Counted from the first letter of the stretch, positions 41,430 to 50,195 are shown. The stretch: DNA of 64,000 nucleotides from Candidatus Fusicatenibacter intestinigallinarum (GCA_019119555.1 DWWU01000016.1:43251-107250); one strand, 5' to 3'. A program made the numbers and translations. Notes: a model not told the origin generated them from the sequence alone.

Positions 41430-43232
41430 TTACTCCTCTTTTTCTTCCGTTTCCGTCTCTTCCGACTCTTCCAGAACGCCATACACCGTCGGTTCGATGG
41501 TTCGCTCTATCAGGATGCGGATCATATCTTCACCGCCGTTTTCCTTGAGCAGATTCAGAAACTTTCCTGCCATTTCCGACATAATGCTCTCCAGGCCCTC
41601 TATAATCAGCGCACGGCCCGGCGATTCCTTCCATCTAACCTCGATTCTGTCCCTGTGGAAATAGATCCGAAGGGTTCTTCGCATGGCTTCCTCCAGAAAT
41701 GCGATCCCGATTTTCAGGACACAGACTCCATCCTCGTTCGACGCAAATTCTCCCACTGCCCCGACCAGATATTTCTCCCCGTTCACTTCCACCACGCTGA
41801 CTGCGGCCCGGTCCTTTCCCAGTTCGATTTTATGCCGGTCTTCTCCTTCCTTCAGCAGCAGAAAAAGCTTTCCGTTTTCCCACTGAAATCCCATTTTTTC
41901 AATTCCATTGGAAAAGTTGTTATGGAATACCTGCATTGCCAGCGGGAACAGCCCCACATGGCGGTCTTCCATCCGGTACATCCTGCCGGAAATCAGTTCC
42001 TGCCGTCCCGCCTCCGAGGTCCCGTTCCGGCGTCCCGGAGAGTGGTTCTTCCATCCGCCGCGCCGAATCGGTAGACGATCATGGCGGATTCCCTCCAGCT
42101 GTCTCTCCAGAACTTCCAGTTTTCTTCTCTTCTCCGGAATTTCAGGGAGGCTGTCTGCCGCCTGAAATTCCTTTCCGAAATATTTTCTCAGAATCCGAAG
42201 CAGTTCACAGTTTACAAACAGCTCATTGCTGCCCGCATTGGTCACAAGAACCATTTCAAGGTCGGGGAGCACCAGCACATTCTGTCCCAGCATCCCGTTA
42301 AACGCGTAACTTCCCGGCCGCTCATCCATCCAGATCTGATAGCCGTATCCATATCTGCCCATTCGCTCCTGAGGATTGGAATGGACTGTTGTGGAGCGCT
42401 CCACCCAGCCTTCCGGGAGAATCCGCTGCCCCTGCCAGATTCCGTCCTGCAGATACAGTTGTCCCAGCTTCGCCGCATCCTCCGGGCAGAGAAACAGACC
42501 CCAGCCGCCTTTGGTAATTCCCGCAGGACAGGTTTCCCAGAAAATGCGCCTGATGTTCAGAGGCTCCCAGAGACGGGATTTCAGATATTCCATCATGGAC
42601 ATTCCCGTCCGTTCTGTCACGATTGCTGACAGCATATAAGAATTCATGCTGTTGTACTCAAATTCAGTTCCCGGCGTTCCTCTGACCGGAGCTTCCAGAA
42701 ATCCTCCCACCCAGTCATTTCCGGACACAGCGCCCATCTCATTGAAATCTACGCCGCTTTGCATGGTCAGGAGATCTTCAACCGTGATCGTCGGACGGAA
42801 GATTTTCTGCAGCAGTTTCATCCGTCCGTCAAAAATACTGTGAATATCCTCATCCAGAGACACTTTTCCTTCCGCCTCCAGAAAACCGATCGCCATTCCT
42901 GTAATACTCTTGCACAGAGAATAGGTGGCGTGCCAGATTCCGCTGCGGTATGGCGAGAAGTTGCATTCACAGATCTTTTTCCCGTGCCGCAGAATCATCA
43001 GATGGTGCATGTCCGTCTGAATGCTGTCCGCCAGTTCCCGGAGCATTGCGGCGAGATACTCGCTGGAGATTCCCTGGCTTTCGGGAGTCGCCGCCTCAAA
43101 GCACGAAGGGTCCGGCGCCGGGGATATCTCCGTTTTCTGCGGTGTGAAATCGGTTCTTCCCAGATGTCCCGTTGTTCCGTTGATCAGTTCCCATACGATT
43201 TCGATTGTATTCAGCTGCTCTCTTGCCGACAT
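41430..43232 (-). CDS. Serine hydrolase, class C beta-lactamase-like
   Basis: About 600 residues. The beta-lactamase fold (about 40-370) has the catalytic Ser-x2-Lys in YSLCKSITG, LLTMQSGVDFNEM, the Tyr-containing segment FEYNSMNSYMLSAIVTERTG and a late GMLGQNVLVLPD where KTG is usual in lactamases. The remaining 230 residues are an unassigned C-terminal domain with an acidic end (EESEETETEEKEE). No signal peptide is seen, so an intracellular esterase or peptidase is more likely than antibiotic resistance. AAGGAGG precedes the ATG at 43232. Confidence 0.85.
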   Translation of the reverse strand: MSAREQLNTIEIVWELINGTTGHLGRTDFTPQKTEISPAPDPSCFEAATPESQGISSEYLAAMLRELADSIQTDMHHLMILRHGKKICECNFSPYRSGIWHATYSLCKSITGMAIGFLEAEGKVSLDEDIHSIFDGRMKLLQKIFRPTITVEDLLTMQSGVDFNEMGAVSGNDWVGGFLEAPVRGTPGTEFEYNSMNSYMLSAIVTERTGMSMMEYLKSRLWEPLNIRRIFWETCPAGITKGGWGLFLCPEDAAKLGQLYLQDGIWQGQRILPEGWVERSTTVHSNPQERMGRYGYGYQIWMDERPGSYAFNGMLGQNVLVLPDLEMVLVTNAGSNELFVNCELLRILRKYFGKEFQAADSLPEIPEKRRKLEVLERQLEGIRHDRLPIRRGGWKNHSPGRRNGTSEAGRQELISGRMYRMEDRHVGLFPLAMQVFHNNFSNGIEKMGFQWENGKLFLLLKEGEDRHKIELGKDRAAVSVVEVNGEKYLVGAVGEFASNEDGVCVLKIGIAFLEEAMRRTLRIYFHRDRIEVRWKESPGRALIIEGLESIMSEMAGKFLNLLKENGGEDMIRILIERTIEPTVYGVLEESEETETEEKEE

Positions 43233-43339
43233 ATGCAATCCTCCTTTACGCTATTTTAACACAGATCAGCGGACAGGTAAATGGAGACTGTTTACCGTTT
43301 CTGAGGGCACTGTGTCTTATCCGGATTGTGCGGGAACCG

Positions 43340-43362
43340 GGCAGACCTGGCGGAACTGTAAC
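43340..43362 (-). repeat. R1 terminal fragment
   Basis: GGCAGACCTGGCGGAACTGTAAC resembles the distal 23 bases of the full element. Located between the serine hydrolase start and the tRNA promoter. Confidence 0.55.
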
Positions 43363-43398
43363 CCTGTTTTCTTTTTTTTTATTTTTTCAAAAAAGTGC

Positions 43399-43427
43399 TT
43401 GCAATATTCAGGGACATATGATAATAT
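43399..43427 (+). promoter_or_regulatory. Promoter of the tRNA-Glu/tRNA-Cys unit
   Basis: TTGCAA at 43399-43404, a 17-bp spacer, TAATAT at 43422-43427, ending 40 bp before tRNA-Glu. Confidence 0.7.
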
Positions 43428-43467
43428 ACATTTGTTGCCAAGTTCGGCAGCGAAAACAACGCCAATC

Positions 43468-43539
43468 GGCTCCGTGGTCAAGCGGTTAAGACATCGCCCT
43501 TTCACGGCGGTAACACGGGTTCGATTCCCGTCGGAGTCA
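43468..43539 (+). tRNA. tRNA-Glu (UUC)
   Basis: 72 nt. Acceptor GGCTCCG pairs with CGGAGTC; the anticodon loop CTTTCAC reads UUC; the T arm is ACGGGTTCGATTCCCGT. No CCA is encoded. Confidence 0.96.
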
Positions 43540-43574
43540 TCTTCTGTTTTACAGAAGTTTATTTCATACTATAC

Positions 43575-43646
43575 GGCGCAGTAGCCAAGTGGTAAGGCAT
43601 AGGTCTGCAACACCTCGATTCACCGGTTCAAATCCGGTCTGCGCCT
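43575..43646 (+). tRNA. tRNA-Cys (GCA)
   Basis: 72 nt. Acceptor GGCGCAG pairs with CTGCGCC; the anticodon loop CTGCAAC reads GCA; the T arm is CCGGTTCAAATCCGG. It lies 35 bp after tRNA-Glu, likely one transcript. Confidence 0.95.
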
Positions 43647-43654
43647 CTGAAAAG

Positions 43655-43700
43655 AAGCCTGTGAAAACGTGAATTCGTTTGCACAGGCTTTTTTCTTTTT
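43655..43700 (+). terminator. Terminator of the tRNA-Glu/Cys unit
   Basis: AAGCCTGTG pairs with CACAGGCTT, with an inner AAACG/CGTTT stem, then a T tract. Confidence 0.88.
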
Positions 43701-43723
43701 TCCCCGGCAGCGCAGAAAATCAG

Positions 43724-43752
43724 TTGCCTTCTTCCGGATGTGGTGCTATACT
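43724..43752 (+). promoter_or_regulatory. Promoter of the cobalamin-controlled operon
   Basis: TTGCCT at 43724-43729, a 17-bp spacer, TATACT at 43747-43752, some 35 bp before the riboswitch. Confidence 0.75.
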
Positions 43753-43781
43753 GATCATAGCAATTTATTTGACAACTAAAT

Positions 43782-43950
43782 AAACAGTTGGTGCCGCAGG
43801 CAGAGCGCTGCGGAGAATAGGGAAACAGGTGAAAGGCCTGTGCGATCTCGTCACTGTATGCAGTAGCGTGTTGCAAAAAATGTCACTGAGAAATCGGGAA
43901 GGCTGCAATACGTGTTGATCTGTGAGCCAGGAGACCTGCCAGCTGTGGTA
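43782..43950 (+). ncRNA. Cobalamin riboswitch aptamer
   Basis: The B12 box GCCAGGAGACCTGCC is at about 43926-43940. Upstream are the conserved GGGAAACAGGTGAAAGGCCTG stretch split over the core stems and AATCGGGAAGGC. This order is the class I/adenosylcobalamin aptamer. It precedes the exported chelatase gene and an intrinsic terminator, so cobalamin should switch off the operon. Confidence 0.94.
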
Positions 43951-44093
43951 CGGGGATTTCGAATTCCAGATCACGAGGTTTGATTGTACCGAAATACTTT
44001 GTCCGGTTCTGAAAGAACAGATCTGTGTGTCTGCGCAGCCGCCTGCGTATTCCGCACGTTTTGCTCCAGAAAGACCGCGGCAATTTTTACGAC

Positions 44094-44130
44094 AATCCAA
44101 CTGCATTTATGCGTTGGATTTCTTTTTTCC
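44094..44130 (+). terminator. Riboswitch expression platform terminator
   Basis: AATCCAAC pairs with GTTGGATT around an 11-base loop, followed by TTTCTTTTTT. It lies about 60 bp before the first gene. Confidence 0.85.
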
Positions 44131-44189
44131 GTATCTTTTTTTATTTATTTTCAGATAAACTGCAAGTTTATAAAAAAGGAGAAAGAAAA

Positions 44190-45437
44190 ATGAAAAGAAA
44201 AAAAGTTGTATCTCTTCTCTGTGCCGCCGCTGTGGCGTGCTCTCTGTTTGCGGGATGCGGAACATCCGCACCGGATTCCGCTCCCTCATCTGTTTCGGCA
44301 GCTTCTGACAGTGAAACTTCTTCTGTCAGCGCTTCTTCTGCCAGTTCTTCCGACGATGCAGAATCCGATCAGGCGGCTGCCGATCATGTGGCAGAACTGA
44401 TCGACGCCATTTATGTACAGGAACGTACCGAAGACACTGACGCTCAGTGCGAAGAGGCAAAGGCTGCCTGGGACGCGCTCACCGACCTCCAGAAAGAACT
44501 TGTGTCCGGCGAATACGCGGATCCGGATTATTTCGGCCGTGATACGGGAGATGCCTCTGCCGACAATCCACGCAATGGAGACGATATTGGAGAAAATGAG
44601 CTTCTGGTGGTGAGTTTCGGTACCTCCTTCAATGACAGCCGTGTCTCCGACATCAAAGGAATTGAGGACACCCTGCAGTCGGCTTACCCCGACTGGTCCG
44701 TCAGGAGAGCGTTTACCGCACAGATTATCATCAACCACATCCAGGCCCGTGACGGCGAAAAAATCGACAATATGCAGCAGGCGCTGGAACGCGCTGTCTC
44801 CAACGGTGTAAAAAATCTTGTGATTCAGCCTACCCATCTGATGCACGGCGCCGAGTACGACGAACTGGCGGAAGCCGTGGAAGAATACAAAGATCAGTTT
44901 GATTCCGTGCAGATTGCAGAACCGCTTCTGGGCGAAGCAGGATCAGACGCCACGGTCATCAACGATGACAAAGCTGCTGTAGCGGAAGCCGTAACCTCCG
45001 CCGCTGTCACGGAAGCCGGATATGACAGCCTGGATTCTGCAAAAGCCGACGGAACCGCTTTTGTTTTTCTGGGCCACGGAACCTCCCATACGGCCAAGGT
45101 TTCCTACAGCCAGATGCAGACGCAGATGAACAGCCTGGGCTATGACAATGTCTTTATCGGAACCGTCGAGGGAGAACCGGAAGAGACTGCCTGCGAGGCG
45201 GTAATTGACGCGGTTTCTCAGGCCGGATATAAAAAAGTAGTTCTTCGCCCGCTGATGGTTGTCGCAGGCGACCATGCCAACAATGATATGGCCGGCGAGG
45301 ACGAAGATTCCTGGCTCAGCATGTTTGAGGCATCCGGAAACTTCGAACGCGTAGATACTCAGATTGCCGGACTTGGTGAAATCAGCGCCATCCAGGATAT
45401 CTATGTGGCACATACTGCAGCAGTGATCGGAGGGTGA
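44190..45437 (+). CDS. Exported CbiK-like sirohydrochlorin cobaltochelatase lipoprotein
   Basis: 415 residues. A lipoprotein signal peptide (about 1-22) ends in the lipobox LFAGC. A Ser/Ala/Asp-rich linker of about 70 residues follows, then a CbiK chelatase domain (about 130-415) with LLVVSFGTSFNDSR, VIQPTHLMHGAEY and VFLGHGTSH; the His of each is a candidate metal ligand. CbiK inserts Co2+ (or Fe2+) into sirohydrochlorin inside the cell, but this copy is exported and surface-bound. Under cobalamin control and beside an ABC importer, its role may be metal capture or tetrapyrrole processing; that is inference. Confidence 0.9.
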   Translation: MKRKKVVSLLCAAAVACSLFAGCGTSAPDSAPSSVSAASDSETSSVSASSASSSDDAESDQAAADHVAELIDAIYVQERTEDTDAQCEEAKAAWDALTDLQKELVSGEYADPDYFGRDTGDASADNPRNGDDIGENELLVVSFGTSFNDSRVSDIKGIEDTLQSAYPDWSVRRAFTAQIIINHIQARDGEKIDNMQQALERAVSNGVKNLVIQPTHLMHGAEYDELAEAVEEYKDQFDSVQIAEPLLGEAGSDATVINDDKAAVAEAVTSAAVTEAGYDSLDSAKADGTAFVFLGHGTSHTAKVSYSQMQTQMNSLGYDNVFIGTVEGEPEETACEAVIDAVSQAGYKKVVLRPLMVVAGDHANNDMAGEDEDSWLSMFEASGNFERVDTQIAGLGEISAIQDIYVAHTAAVIGG

Positions 45438-45443
45438 CCAGAT

Positions 45444-45977
45444 ATGAAAGGAAAGAGAATCTCTCTGTTTCTGGCGGCTGCATTGTCCCTCAGCGCCCTG
45501 ATCACCGGCTGCGGAAGTGAAACAGCTTCCCGTTCTTCCTCGGGAGATGCCGCAAACGTTTCTTCGGAGGCGGATACCGCCTCCCGTTCGGAAACCTCAG
45601 GGTCTGTCCTGGAGGACGGCGTTTACTCCGCTGATTTCAGCACAGACAGCAGCATGTTCCATATAAGCGAGGCCTGTGACGGAAAAGGAACCCTCACTGT
45701 TGAAAACGGAACAATGACCATACATATTTCCCTGGCGTCCAAAAATATTGTGAATCTTTATCCCGGACTTGCCGAAGACGCTCAGAAAGACGGGGCAGAA
45801 CTTCTCTCGCCAACCGTCGATACCGTCACCTACAGCGACGGTATCTCCGAAGAAGTCTATGGCTTTGACGTACCGGTTCCGGCTCTGGACGAAGAATTCG
45901 ATCTTGCGCTCGTAGGAAGCAAAGGAACCTGGTATGACCATAAAGTCATTGTTTCAAACCCTGAGAAAACAGAATAA
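45444..45977 (+). CDS. Lipoprotein with NEAT-like beta-sandwich domain
   Basis: 177 residues. A signal peptide with lipobox LITGC is followed by a Ser-rich linker and a C-terminal domain (about 55-175). This starts LEDGVYSADFSTDSSMFHI and has a KGTLTVENGTMTIHISL strand pair, resembling NEAT-like haem- or metal-relay domains. The usual haem-ligand Tyr-x3-Tyr is not seen. It begins 6 bp after the chelatase stop, so the two are made together. Function within the operon is unknown; it may pass a ligand to the ABC binding protein. Confidence 0.7.
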   Translation: MKGKRISLFLAAALSLSALITGCGSETASRSSSGDAANVSSEADTASRSETSGSVLEDGVYSADFSTDSSMFHISEACDGKGTLTVENGTMTIHISLASKNIVNLYPGLAEDAQKDGAELLSPTVDTVTYSDGISEEVYGFDVPVPALDEEFDLALVGSKGTWYDHKVIVSNPEKTE

Positions 45978-45986
45978 AAGCCTCTC

Positions 45987-46019
45987 TGCAGAGGCGCCCG
46001 GACAGGCCGCCTCTGCAGA
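45987..46019 (+). repeat. Perfect hairpin after the NEAT-like lipoprotein gene
   Basis: An 11-bp stem CTGCAGAGGCG/CGCCTCTGCAG without a T tract. It may protect the upstream message or reduce read-through to later genes. Confidence 0.6.
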
Positions 46020-46074
46020 CGCTTCAGAAAACATCTTTATAACAACAGCAACTGTCATATCGGAGAGAAAATCC

Positions 46075-46102
46075 GCACCAGTTCAGCCAGCTGAACTGTA
46101 AC
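46075..46102. repeat. R1 short form inserted in a hairpin loop, 7/8 target duplication
   Basis: GCACCAGTTCAGC...GCTGAACTGTAAC. Left flank GAAAATCC and right flank GAAAATTC match 7 of 8. Outside these, CTGTCATATC (46052) pairs with GATATGACAG (46116), so the insertion lies in the loop of an older hairpin. Confidence 0.85.
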
Positions 46103-46152
46103 GAAAATTCTTTCTGATATGACAGAATCTTTTTGAGAAGTGATATTCCAAT

Positions 46153-46848
46153 ATGAAAAAAAAGATCTTTTTCTACACAGCAAAACTTTATCAGACAGTC
46201 TTCCATACATTAAAACTCCGCAGCCTTCGTCTCTGCGGAACAAAACTCTCTGAGCTGAAATCCGCAGCTCTTTTCCTTATCGCCGCAGCAGCCCTGTTTT
46301 CCTCCCCGCTTCTTTGTATGGCCGCCCAGTCCGGCGGCACCGAGGCTTCTTCCGAAGCAGATCTTCCAGGATGGGAACATGCGGTAGAGACAACGCTGGA
46401 AGACGGGGAATACTCTGTCGATGTGACGCTGGAAGGAGGAAGCGGAAGAGCCTCCATCTCCTCCCCCGCTCTCCTGATCATCCGTGAAGGAAAGGCTTTT
46501 GCCAGAATCGAGTGGAGCAGTTCCGCCTATGATTACATGAAAGTGGAGGACAACACCTATTTCCCGGTCAATACAGAAGGAAATTCCGTATTTGAAATTC
46601 CGGTCTGCGCTTTTGACCAGCCTGTGACAGTCATCGGAGATACGACGGCAATGAGTACTCCCCATGAAGTGGAATACACGCTGACTTTTTCGGAAGCTTC
46701 CATTGTTCCTGAAGCAGGCGGAGACGCCCCGGGATCCGCATTTCTTCCCGGCGTGATCATCGCCGCTGTTCTGTGTGCCGCCGCTGTTCTCCTGTATTTT
46801 CTTTTCAGACACAGAACGCACAGCCGGGGGAAAAAGAACGGAACATAA
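46153..46848 (+). CDS. Membrane-anchored NEAT-like surface protein
   Basis: 231 residues. An N-terminal signal segment (about 35-58) leads to an exported domain (about 75-180). This carries DGEYSVDVTLEGGSGRASI, then WSSSAYDYMKVEDNTYFPV and FEIPVCAFDQPVTVIGDTTA, a set seen in Lachnospiraceae proteins annotated as iron- or haem-related. A C-terminal membrane helix (about 193-215) and basic tail (RHRTHSRGKK) anchor it. No LPxTG or NPxT signal is present despite the sortase B gene at 37391. The start codon's ribosome site is weak. It lies 175 bp after the lipoprotein gene. Confidence 0.7.
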   Translation: MKKKIFFYTAKLYQTVFHTLKLRSLRLCGTKLSELKSAALFLIAAAALFSSPLLCMAAQSGGTEASSEADLPGWEHAVETTLEDGEYSVDVTLEGGSGRASISSPALLIIREGKAFARIEWSSSAYDYMKVEDNTYFPVNTEGNSVFEIPVCAFDQPVTVIGDTTAMSTPHEVEYTLTFSEASIVPEAGGDAPGSAFLPGVIIAAVLCAAAVLLYFLFRHRTHSRGKKNGT

Positions 46849-46898
46849 ACTTCAAAAACATCATGATGACGCAGCAAGTGTGTCAGGAAGGAGAAGCA

Positions 46899-48056
46899 AT
46901 GAAAAAGAAACGATCTTTTATAGGATGCTGCATCCTCTGCATTCTGATAGGCTGCTTCGTCACAGCCTGCGGCAGTTCACAGGAATCTTTTTCTCTGGAA
47001 AACCGCGATCCATCGTCGGTCAGCCGCTCACTGAATTACAGAAGCAGTATGGAACTGGATTACGCACAGGAATTTTCGGTCGACTATTATCAGGACGGCT
47101 ATTCCCTGATTTCCATCTCTGACGGGACGCAGTATCTGCTCATTCCCGAAGGAAAAAAAGCTCCCGAAGATCTCGGGGAAGACATTATTCCTCTCTGCCA
47201 GCCTGTGGAAAACATTTATCTGGCAGCATCCGCTGTCATGGATATGTTTGTCTCTGTGGACGCTCTGGATACCATCCGTTTCAGTTCTCTTCAAAAGGAC
47301 AGCTGGTATATTGAACCGGCAAAGCAGGCGATGGAGACAGGCAGTATTCTGTACGCCGGAAAATATTCTGCGCCCGACTACGAACAGATCCTGAACGGCG
47401 AATGCGGGCTTGCAATCGAAAATACAATGATTTTTCACACACCTGAAGTCAAAGAACAGCTGGCAAAATTCGGAATTCCCGTATTTGTTGATTATTCCAG
47501 CTATGAAGAGCATCCGCTGGGAAGGACGGAATGGGTAAAACTCTACGGACTGCTGACTGGCCGGGAAGAAGAGGCACAGGCGGCGTTTGCATCCGAAAAA
47601 AAAGCGTTCGAATCTGTCAGCGGCTCGGAACAGACCGGAAAAACGGTTGCGTTTTTCTACGTGACCGCCAGCGGTCAGGTAAATGTCCGCCGTGCCACCG
47701 ACTACCTTCCGAAAATGATTGAAATGGCTGGCGGAAAATATATTTTCCAGGATACCGGCGACGACGGTACCTCCTCCACGATGAGCATGGAAATGGAAGA
47801 ATTTTATGCACAGGCCAGAGATGCGGATTACATTATTTACAACAGCACGATTGACGGAGAACTCTCCTCTGTCGAAGACCTGATCGCCAAAAACCCTCTT
47901 TTCAGCAATTTCAGAGCGGTTCAGGACAAAAATGTCTACTGCACATCAAAGAACCTGTACCAGTCAACGATGGAACTCGGTTCTATCATCGCTGATATTC
48001 ACAATATGCTGAACGGAGGCAACGACAATCTTACCTATATTTATAAGCTGGAGTGA
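46899..48056 (+). CDS. ABC transporter substrate-binding lipoprotein, FecB/BtuF type
   Basis: 385 residues with a lipoprotein signal (lipobox FVTAC) and a class III periplasmic-binding-like fold of two Rossmann lobes joined by a helix. Motifs include VENIYLAASAVMDMFVSVDALD, DYEQILNGECGLAIE, and MIEMAGGKYIFQD typical of siderophore, haem or cobalamin receptors. AAGGAGAA precedes the ATG. It is followed closely by the permease and ATPase genes. Cobalamin control suggests a cobalt-related or corrinoid ligand, but binding residues do not decide between haem, siderophore and corrinoid. Confidence 0.88.
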   Translation: MKKKRSFIGCCILCILIGCFVTACGSSQESFSLENRDPSSVSRSLNYRSSMELDYAQEFSVDYYQDGYSLISISDGTQYLLIPEGKKAPEDLGEDIIPLCQPVENIYLAASAVMDMFVSVDALDTIRFSSLQKDSWYIEPAKQAMETGSILYAGKYSAPDYEQILNGECGLAIENTMIFHTPEVKEQLAKFGIPVFVDYSSYEEHPLGRTEWVKLYGLLTGREEEAQAAFASEKKAFESVSGSEQTGKTVAFFYVTASGQVNVRRATDYLPKMIEMAGGKYIFQDTGDDGTSSTMSMEMEEFYAQARDADYIIYNSTIDGELSSVEDLIAKNPLFSNFRAVQDKNVYCTSKNLYQSTMELGSIIADIHNMLNGGNDNLTYIYKLE

Positions 48057-48062
48057 CATAAC

Positions 48063-49079
48063 ATGCTGAAACACAAAAGATACTATGCAGCCTTTATCAT
48101 CCTGATTCTCCTGGCATTTTTTCTTCTGACGCTGAATCTCTGTATCGGCAGCGTAGCAACTCCGTTCACAGAGCTTCCGGACATTCTCGGAAAAGACAGC
48201 GCCGACACGGTATCCAGGGATATTATAACGCAGATCCGGGCCCCCCGTGCACTGGCCGCGGGTATTCTGGGCGGAGCGCTTGCCCTGTCCGGATATCTGC
48301 TGCAGACCTTCTTTCACAATCCCATCGCCAGTCCGTTCACCCTGGGAATCTCTTCCGGCGCCAAACTGGTGGTGGCTCTCGTTATGGTGGCTTCTCTCGG
48401 ATTTTCTTTTCATCTCAATTCATGGATGATGATTTTTGCAGCCTTTGCCGGCTCTCTGCTCTGCATGGGTTTCGTCATCCTGGCCTCCCGTGTCATCAGT
48501 CATATGGCTATGCTGATCGTCAGCGGAGTCATGATCGGATACATATGCTCCGCCGTCACAGATTTCGTTGTCACCTTTGCCGATGATGAAAATATCGTAA
48601 ATCTCCATAACTGGTCTCAGGGAAGCTTCTCAGGGATCACATGGGAGAATGTGGCGGTTATGGCGGTTGTCACAGCCGTCGCTTCCTTCTGCGTCTTTCT
48701 GCTGTCCAAGCCCATCAGCGCCTATCAGATGGGAGAAGCCTATGCCCGGAACATGGGACTGAATGTCCGGACCTTCCGTATCCTTCTTGTAATTCTGTCC
48801 AGCATTCTTTCCGCCTGTGTCACAGCGTTCGCAGGTCCCGTGTCTTTTGTGGGAATTGCCGTACCGCATCTGATAAAACGTCTGCTGGGCACCGTACGTC
48901 CTCTGCTGATGATCCCCGCCTGCTTTCTGGGCGGCGCGGTCTTCTGTCTGTTCTGCGATCTTCTTGCCAGAACCATGTTTGCGCCGACAGAACTTTCCAT
49001 CAGTACCGTGACCGCGGTTTTCGGAGCTCCGGTCGTCATTTATATTATGATACACAAAAAGAAAGAGAGGGCTGAATGA
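48063..49079 (+). CDS. ABC transporter permease, FecCD/BtuC family
   Basis: 338 residues with about nine to ten membrane segments. FecCD hallmarks are RAPRALAAGILGGALALSGYLLQTFFHNPIASPFTLGISSGA near the N-terminus and GPVSFVGIAVPHLIKRLLG, the coupling region that meets the ATPase. It begins 6 bp after the binding-protein gene. A homodimer would form the import channel. Confidence 0.95.
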   Translation: MLKHKRYYAAFIILILLAFFLLTLNLCIGSVATPFTELPDILGKDSADTVSRDIITQIRAPRALAAGILGGALALSGYLLQTFFHNPIASPFTLGISSGAKLVVALVMVASLGFSFHLNSWMMIFAAFAGSLLCMGFVILASRVISHMAMLIVSGVMIGYICSAVTDFVVTFADDENIVNLHNWSQGSFSGITWENVAVMAVVTAVASFCVFLLSKPISAYQMGEAYARNMGLNVRTFRILLVILSSILSACVTAFAGPVSFVGIAVPHLIKRLLGTVRPLLMIPACFLGGAVFCLFCDLLARTMFAPTELSISTVTAVFGAPVVIYIMIHKKKERAE

Positions 49080-49083
49080 CAGC

Positions 49084-50193
49084 ATGGAGGATTTTTACTT
49101 CTATACCGAGGGACTGACCGTTGGGTATGACGGCGTCCCGCTGGTCAAAAATATCAGAATTCATATGAAAAAAGGGGAAATTCTGACTCTGATCGGACCA
49201 AACGGCGCAGGAAAAACCACTATTCTTCGGAGCATCATCCGACAGCTTGCACCTCTTGGCGGCGTCGTCTGGCTGGACGGAAAACAGACAGAAAAAATGA
49301 GCGGCAGGGAACTGTCCAGGAAACTGTCGGTTGTGCTGACTGAGAGAATCCGCCCGGAAATGATGACCTGCGAGGATGTGGTGGCCACCGGCCGCTACCC
49401 TTATACCGGAACATTCGGCATACTCACCAGCGAGGACCGGCACATCGTACGGGAATCCATGGAACTGGTTCATATTCTGGAGCTGAAAGACCGGGATTTC
49501 CTGGAAATCAGCGACGGCCAGAAACAGCGGGTCATGCTGGCGAGAGCCCTCTGTCAGCAGCCGGATATTATCGTCCTGGACGAACCGACGTCCTTTCTTG
49601 ATATCCGCTACAAGCTGGAATTTCTGTCCATCCTTCAGACCATGGCCAGAACAAAAAACCTTTCGGTTCTGATGTCCCTGCATGAACTCGACCTGGCCGG
49701 CAGAATTTCGGACAAAATCGCCTGTGTCAGCGGAGATAAAATTGACCGGTTCGGAACACCTGAAGAGATTTTTACTGAGGGATACATTCCGAAACTGTAT
49801 CAGATGACCACAGGATTCTACGACGGACGAACCGGAGATCTGGAACTTCCGCGTCCGGAAGGCAAACCGGAACTCCTGGTAATTGCCGGAAACGGCACCG
49901 GCACCTCTCTGTTCCGAAAGCTTCAGCGGGAACAGCGCCCCTTCGCCGTCGGCATTCTCTGGGAAAACGATCTGGATTATCCGGCAGCCCGTGCCCTGGC
50001 GGCTCAGGTGGTAAGTGTCAGAGCGTTTCATCCCATAGAAACATCGAAAAAAGAACAGATGAAACAGCTTGCGGATCAGTGCCGGGCTGTATTCTGTACT
50101 CTCCCGCCGGAGGAAATGACCGGCATGGCGGCAGCCCTCCGGGAAATCAGGGACTACGCCGCATCTCTGGGAAAACTCTGTTCGGATCCCTGA
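49084..50193 (+). CDS. ABC transporter ATPase, FecE/BtuD family, with C-terminal extension
   Basis: 369 residues. The ATPase (about 1-255) has Walker A GPNGAGKTT, signature ISDGQKQRV (in place of LSGGQ), Walker B IIVLDEPTS and the switch His in SLHELD. An extra C-terminal domain of about 110 residues follows (LLVIAGNGTGTSLFRKLQ ... FCTLPPEEMTGMAAALREI) with a Rossmann-like strand-helix pattern. The extension is not usual for FecE and its purpose is unknown; a regulatory or nucleotide-binding role is possible. Start 4 bp after the permease stop. Confidence 0.93.
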   Translation: MEDFYFYTEGLTVGYDGVPLVKNIRIHMKKGEILTLIGPNGAGKTTILRSIIRQLAPLGGVVWLDGKQTEKMSGRELSRKLSVVLTERIRPEMMTCEDVVATGRYPYTGTFGILTSEDRHIVRESMELVHILELKDRDFLEISDGQKQRVMLARALCQQPDIIVLDEPTSFLDIRYKLEFLSILQTMARTKNLSVLMSLHELDLAGRISDKIACVSGDKIDRFGTPEEIFTEGYIPKLYQMTTGFYDGRTGDLELPRPEGKPELLVIAGNGTGTSLFRKLQREQRPFAVGILWENDLDYPAARALAAQVVSVRAFHPIETSKKEQMKQLADQCRAVFCTLPPEEMTGMAAALREIRDYAASLGKLCSDP

Positions 50194-50195
50194 AC

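Noticed and set aside
41430..43232. Beta-lactamase resistance gene
   Set aside because: The class C-like fold is present but there is no signal peptide, the KTG box is not conserved, and a large extra domain follows; an esterase or peptidase is more likely.
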